Shown here piece by piece: positions 62,161 through 64,000 of a stretch of DNA of 64,000 bases. The notes beneath the pieces were generated by a model. It was given only the letters and a program-made list of their open reading frames with translations. It did no database searches and was not told the origin of the DNA. The stretch is from Terrabacter aerolatus (GTDB lineage Bacteria > Actinomycetota > Actinomycetes > Actinomycetales > Dermatophilaceae): assembly GCF_007991735.1 (NCBI RefSeq), contig NZ_BJYX01000003.1:228655-292654 (forward strand), written 5' to 3'. Made by a program: the position numbers and the translations under genes. How positions within the stretch are numbered: position 1 is the stretch's first letter; each line of letters begins with the position of its first letter.

Positions 62161-64000
62161 TCAGAAGCGAGCGCCCCGACGACCGCCGCGCTCCTCGTCG
62201 CCGCCCCAGCGCGAGACGAGACCGTCGCCGCGGTCACCACGCTGCCCGCGACGGTCGTCGCGGCCGCCACCGTGGTGCGGGCGCGAGCCGCCGCGCTGCC
62301 CCTGGCGAGGACCACGGGGTCCGGCCGGACCACGCCGGTGCTGCTTGGGCCCGGCGATGAGGCGCTGGAACTCGTCCTCGGCGATCGCGACACCACTGGG
62401 CGTCGTCGCACCGGTGGCCGCGATGATCGCGTCGCCGGGGGTCGCCCGGACGGGCGAGATCTCGAGGCCGGCGTCCTTGAGCTGGCGCTCCATCGTCTTG
62501 CGCTGGTGCGGCAGGGCGAGGGTCACGACCGTGCCCTTGTCGCCGGCTCGCGCCGTGCGACCCGAGCGGTGCAGGTAGTCCTTGTGGTCGGCCGGCGGGT
62601 CGACCTGGAGCACGACCGAGACGTCGTCGACGTGGATGCCGCGGGCCGCGACGTCGGTCGCGACGAGCACCGGGAGGGTGCCGTCACGGAAGGCTCCGAG
62701 CACGCGGTTGCGCTGGCCCTGGTTGAGGCCACCGTGCAGGGCCGCCGCCATGACGCCCTGCTCGCGCAGTTGCAGCGCGATGCGGTCGGCGCCGAGCTTG
62801 GTGCGGCAGAAGACGACGGTGCGACCCTCGCGGTTCGCGACCTCGGCCGTGATGACCTTCTTGTGCTGCGGGTCGATGAGCAGGACGTGGTGGTCCATGC
62901 CCTCGACGGATGCCGTGGCGTCGTTCGTCGAGTGCGTCACCGGGTCGGTGAGGTACTTCTCGACGAGCGCGTCGATGCCGCGGTCGAGCGTCGCGGAGAA
63001 GAGCAGGCGCTGGCCGTCGGCCGGGATCTTGTCGAGGCTCGTCGTGATCTCGGCCATGAAGCCCATCTCGGCCATGTGGTCGGCCTCGTCGAGGACGGTG
63101 ATCGAGATGTCGTCCATCTCGACGGCGCCGCGCTCGAGCAGGTCGTTGAGACGGCCCGGGGTCGCGATGAGGATGTCGACGCCCTTGTTGAGCGCGTTGA
63201 TCTGCGTCGTGTAGCTGAGGCCACCGGCGACGAGCTTGTGCCGCAGGCCGGCGACGTGCACGAGCGGCTCGAGCGCGTCGGAGATCTGCATCGCGAGCTC
63301 ACGCGTCGGCGTGAGGATGAGGGCGTGCGGCTTGCGCGGACGGCGCGTGGCCTGGCCCTCGAGCAGCCGCGTGATGAGCGGCAGGCCGAAGGCGAGGGTC
63401 TTGCCGGAGCCGGTCTGGCCGCGGCCGAGGACGTCCTTGCCGGCCAGCGCGTCGGGGATCGTCGCCGTCTGGATCGGGAACGGCGAGGTGATGCCCTCGC
63501 GGGCGAGGCGCTCGACGATCCGCTCGGGCAGACCGAGGGCGGCGAAGCCGTTGTCGGCCGCGACGTCGACGGGACCGTCGGAGATGTCGGCACGCGTGGC
63601 CTTGGTCCAGTTGTCGGCGTCCATGCGCTCGGCCTCGGCGTCCTCGAAGCTCACCGGAGCCGGGCCGCTGAAGCGGTCCGAGCCGCGGTCGTCACGGCGG
63701 TCGCTGCGGCGGTCGAAGGACGGACGGTCCTCGCGGCGCTGGAAACCACGGTCGCCACGGTCGTCACGCCGCTGGTACCCACCACGGTCACCGCCGCGGT
63801 CGTCGCGACGCTCGAAGGAGGGACGGTCCTCACGACGCTGGTAACCGCCGCGGTCACCGCCACGGTCGTCGCGGCGCTGGAAACCACCTCGGTCACCGCC
63901 ACGGTCGTCACGGCGCTCGAAGGACGGACGGTCCTCACGACGCTGGAAACCGCGGTCACCGCCACGGTCGTCGCGGCGCTCGAAGGACGGACGGTCCTCA
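62161..64000 (-). CDS. DEAD-box RNA helicase with repetitive N-terminal region, 5' end outside the window
   Basis: Runs off the right edge, so the start codon is not seen; at least 612 residues are present. The helicase core has GRGQTGSGKTLAF, PTRELAMQI, TPGRLNDLLE, LDEADHMAEMGF (DEAD), LFSATL, and HRSGRTARAG. The frame is open without stops from the core to base 64000; there it encodes about 115 residues of Arg/Asp/Gly/Phe-rich repeats. A basic Gly/Arg tail (RRGPAGPRGPRQGQRGG) ends the protein. It remodels RNA, probably in ribosome assembly or mRNA decay; both tails should bind RNA. The GTG at 63652-63654 is not the likely start. Confidence 0.93.
   Translation of the reverse strand, partial: EDRPSFERRDDRGGDRGFQRREDRPSFERRDDRGGDRGGFQRRDDRGGDRGGYQRREDRPSFERRDDRGGDRGGYQRRDDRGDRGFQRREDRPSFDRRSDRRDDRGSDRFSGPAPVSFEDAEAERMDADNWTKATRADISDGPVDVAADNGFAALGLPERIVERLAREGITSPFPIQTATIPDALAGKDVLGRGQTGSGKTLAFGLPLITRLLEGQATRRPRKPHALILTPTRELAMQISDALEPLVHVAGLRHKLVAGGLSYTTQINALNKGVDILIATPGRLNDLLERGAVEMDDISITVLDEADHMAEMGFMAEITTSLDKIPADGQRLLFSATLDRGIDALVEKYLTDPVTHSTNDATASVEGMDHHVLLIDPQHKKVITAEVANREGRTVVFCRTKLGADRIALQLREQGVMAAALHGGLNQGQRNRVLGAFRDGTLPVLVATDVAARGIHVDDVSVVLQVDPPADHKDYLHRSGRTARAGDKGTVVTLALPHQRKTMERQLKDAGLEISPVRATPGDAIIAATGATTPSGVAIAEDEFQRLIAGPKQHRRGPAGPRGPRQGQRGGSRPHHGGGRDDRRGQRGDRGDGLVSRWGGDEERGGRRGARF
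63712..63999 (-). repeat. Degenerate tandem repeats encoding an Arg/Asp/Gly-rich region
   Basis: Four copies of a 21-bp element (63712, 63811, 63916 and 63979, read on the minus strand as EDRPSFE/D) alternate with RRDDRGGDRGG-type units; spacing is 99, 105 and 63 bp. All in frame with the DEAD-box helicase. Copies continue to the window edge. Confidence 0.85.

Noticed and set aside
63655..64000. CRISPR array suggested by the repeats at the right edge
   Set aside because: The repeats are degenerate, uneven in spacing and in frame with a DEAD-box helicase; they encode Arg/Asp/Gly-rich peptide.

Overview
This is a very GC-rich (about 70% or more) chromosomal segment from an actinobacterium. The gene set points there: treXYZ, ClpS/DUF2017/PncB, DUF3039, DUF3618, a PrsW-type membrane protease and an oligoribonuclease. 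So do the GTG starts, the many leaderless-looking promoters and the long GC-rich terminator hairpins. A Micrococcales/Intrasporangiaceae-like genus is my guess, but no 16S rRNA or other decisive marker is present. I see no IS element, prophage, plasmid gene or CRISPR array.

Layout. 0-5 kb: a secreted helical protein, a Nudix hydrolase and a flavin monooxygenase divergent from a MarR regulator, then a GH13 alpha-glucosidase. 5-9 kb: the main accessory module, a three-gene cassette that looks like a type VII-secretion-type polymorphic toxin (small helical partner, 961-residue WxG toxin ending in a PD-(D/E)xK-like nuclease, candidate immunity protein). 9-14.5 kb: GDPD, two thioesterases and a RecQ helicase fused to a phosphoribosyltransferase-like tail. 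14.5-21 kb: the treX-treY-treZ operon, which makes trehalose from glycogen. 21-28 kb: a TetR-controlled acyl-CoA dehydrogenase/SDR pair, a 2H phosphoesterase, a MocR/YczE pair and CorA. 27.9-34 kb: EttA, an SSB paralogue and two overlapping dynamin-like GTPase genes. 34-38 kb: tRNA-Arg, tRNA-His, tRNA-Lys and tRNA-Leu, PrsW, Orn, DUF3618 and Bcp.

38-46.5 kb carries RidA, a membrane molybdopterin oxidoreductase, rdgB, rph, an aldo/keto reductase, an Rv1339-like metallo-hydrolase, DUF2017-clpS, and pncB-pncA for NAD salvage. 46.5-53.6 kb is a tyrosine/homogentisate catabolic island: hpd, hmgA, fahA, an IclR and an Lrp/AsnC regulator, and an unknown protein translationally coupled to fahA. No glutathione-type maleylacetoacetate isomerase is present. 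53.6-64 kb has a second GH13 enzyme, a Tat-type secreted 5'-nucleotidase, a superfamily 2 helicase, a secreted HExxH metalloprotease, DUF3039, MurI, YqgE, and a DEAD-box RNA helicase that runs off the right edge and carries an Arg/Asp/Gly-rich repeat region at its N-terminal side.

Two genome-scale signals cut across the genes. The octamer GTATGCCG (or CGGCATAC) occurs 27 times by my count against about 2 expected from base composition. It occurs on both strands, in several reading registers and in intergenic DNA, and inside genes it uses rare codons (TAT, GCA, ATA). Second, at least 14 genes have a TANNNT -10 box exactly 6 or 7 nt before the start codon, implying leaderless mRNAs. All counts and coordinates were made by eye from the sequence.
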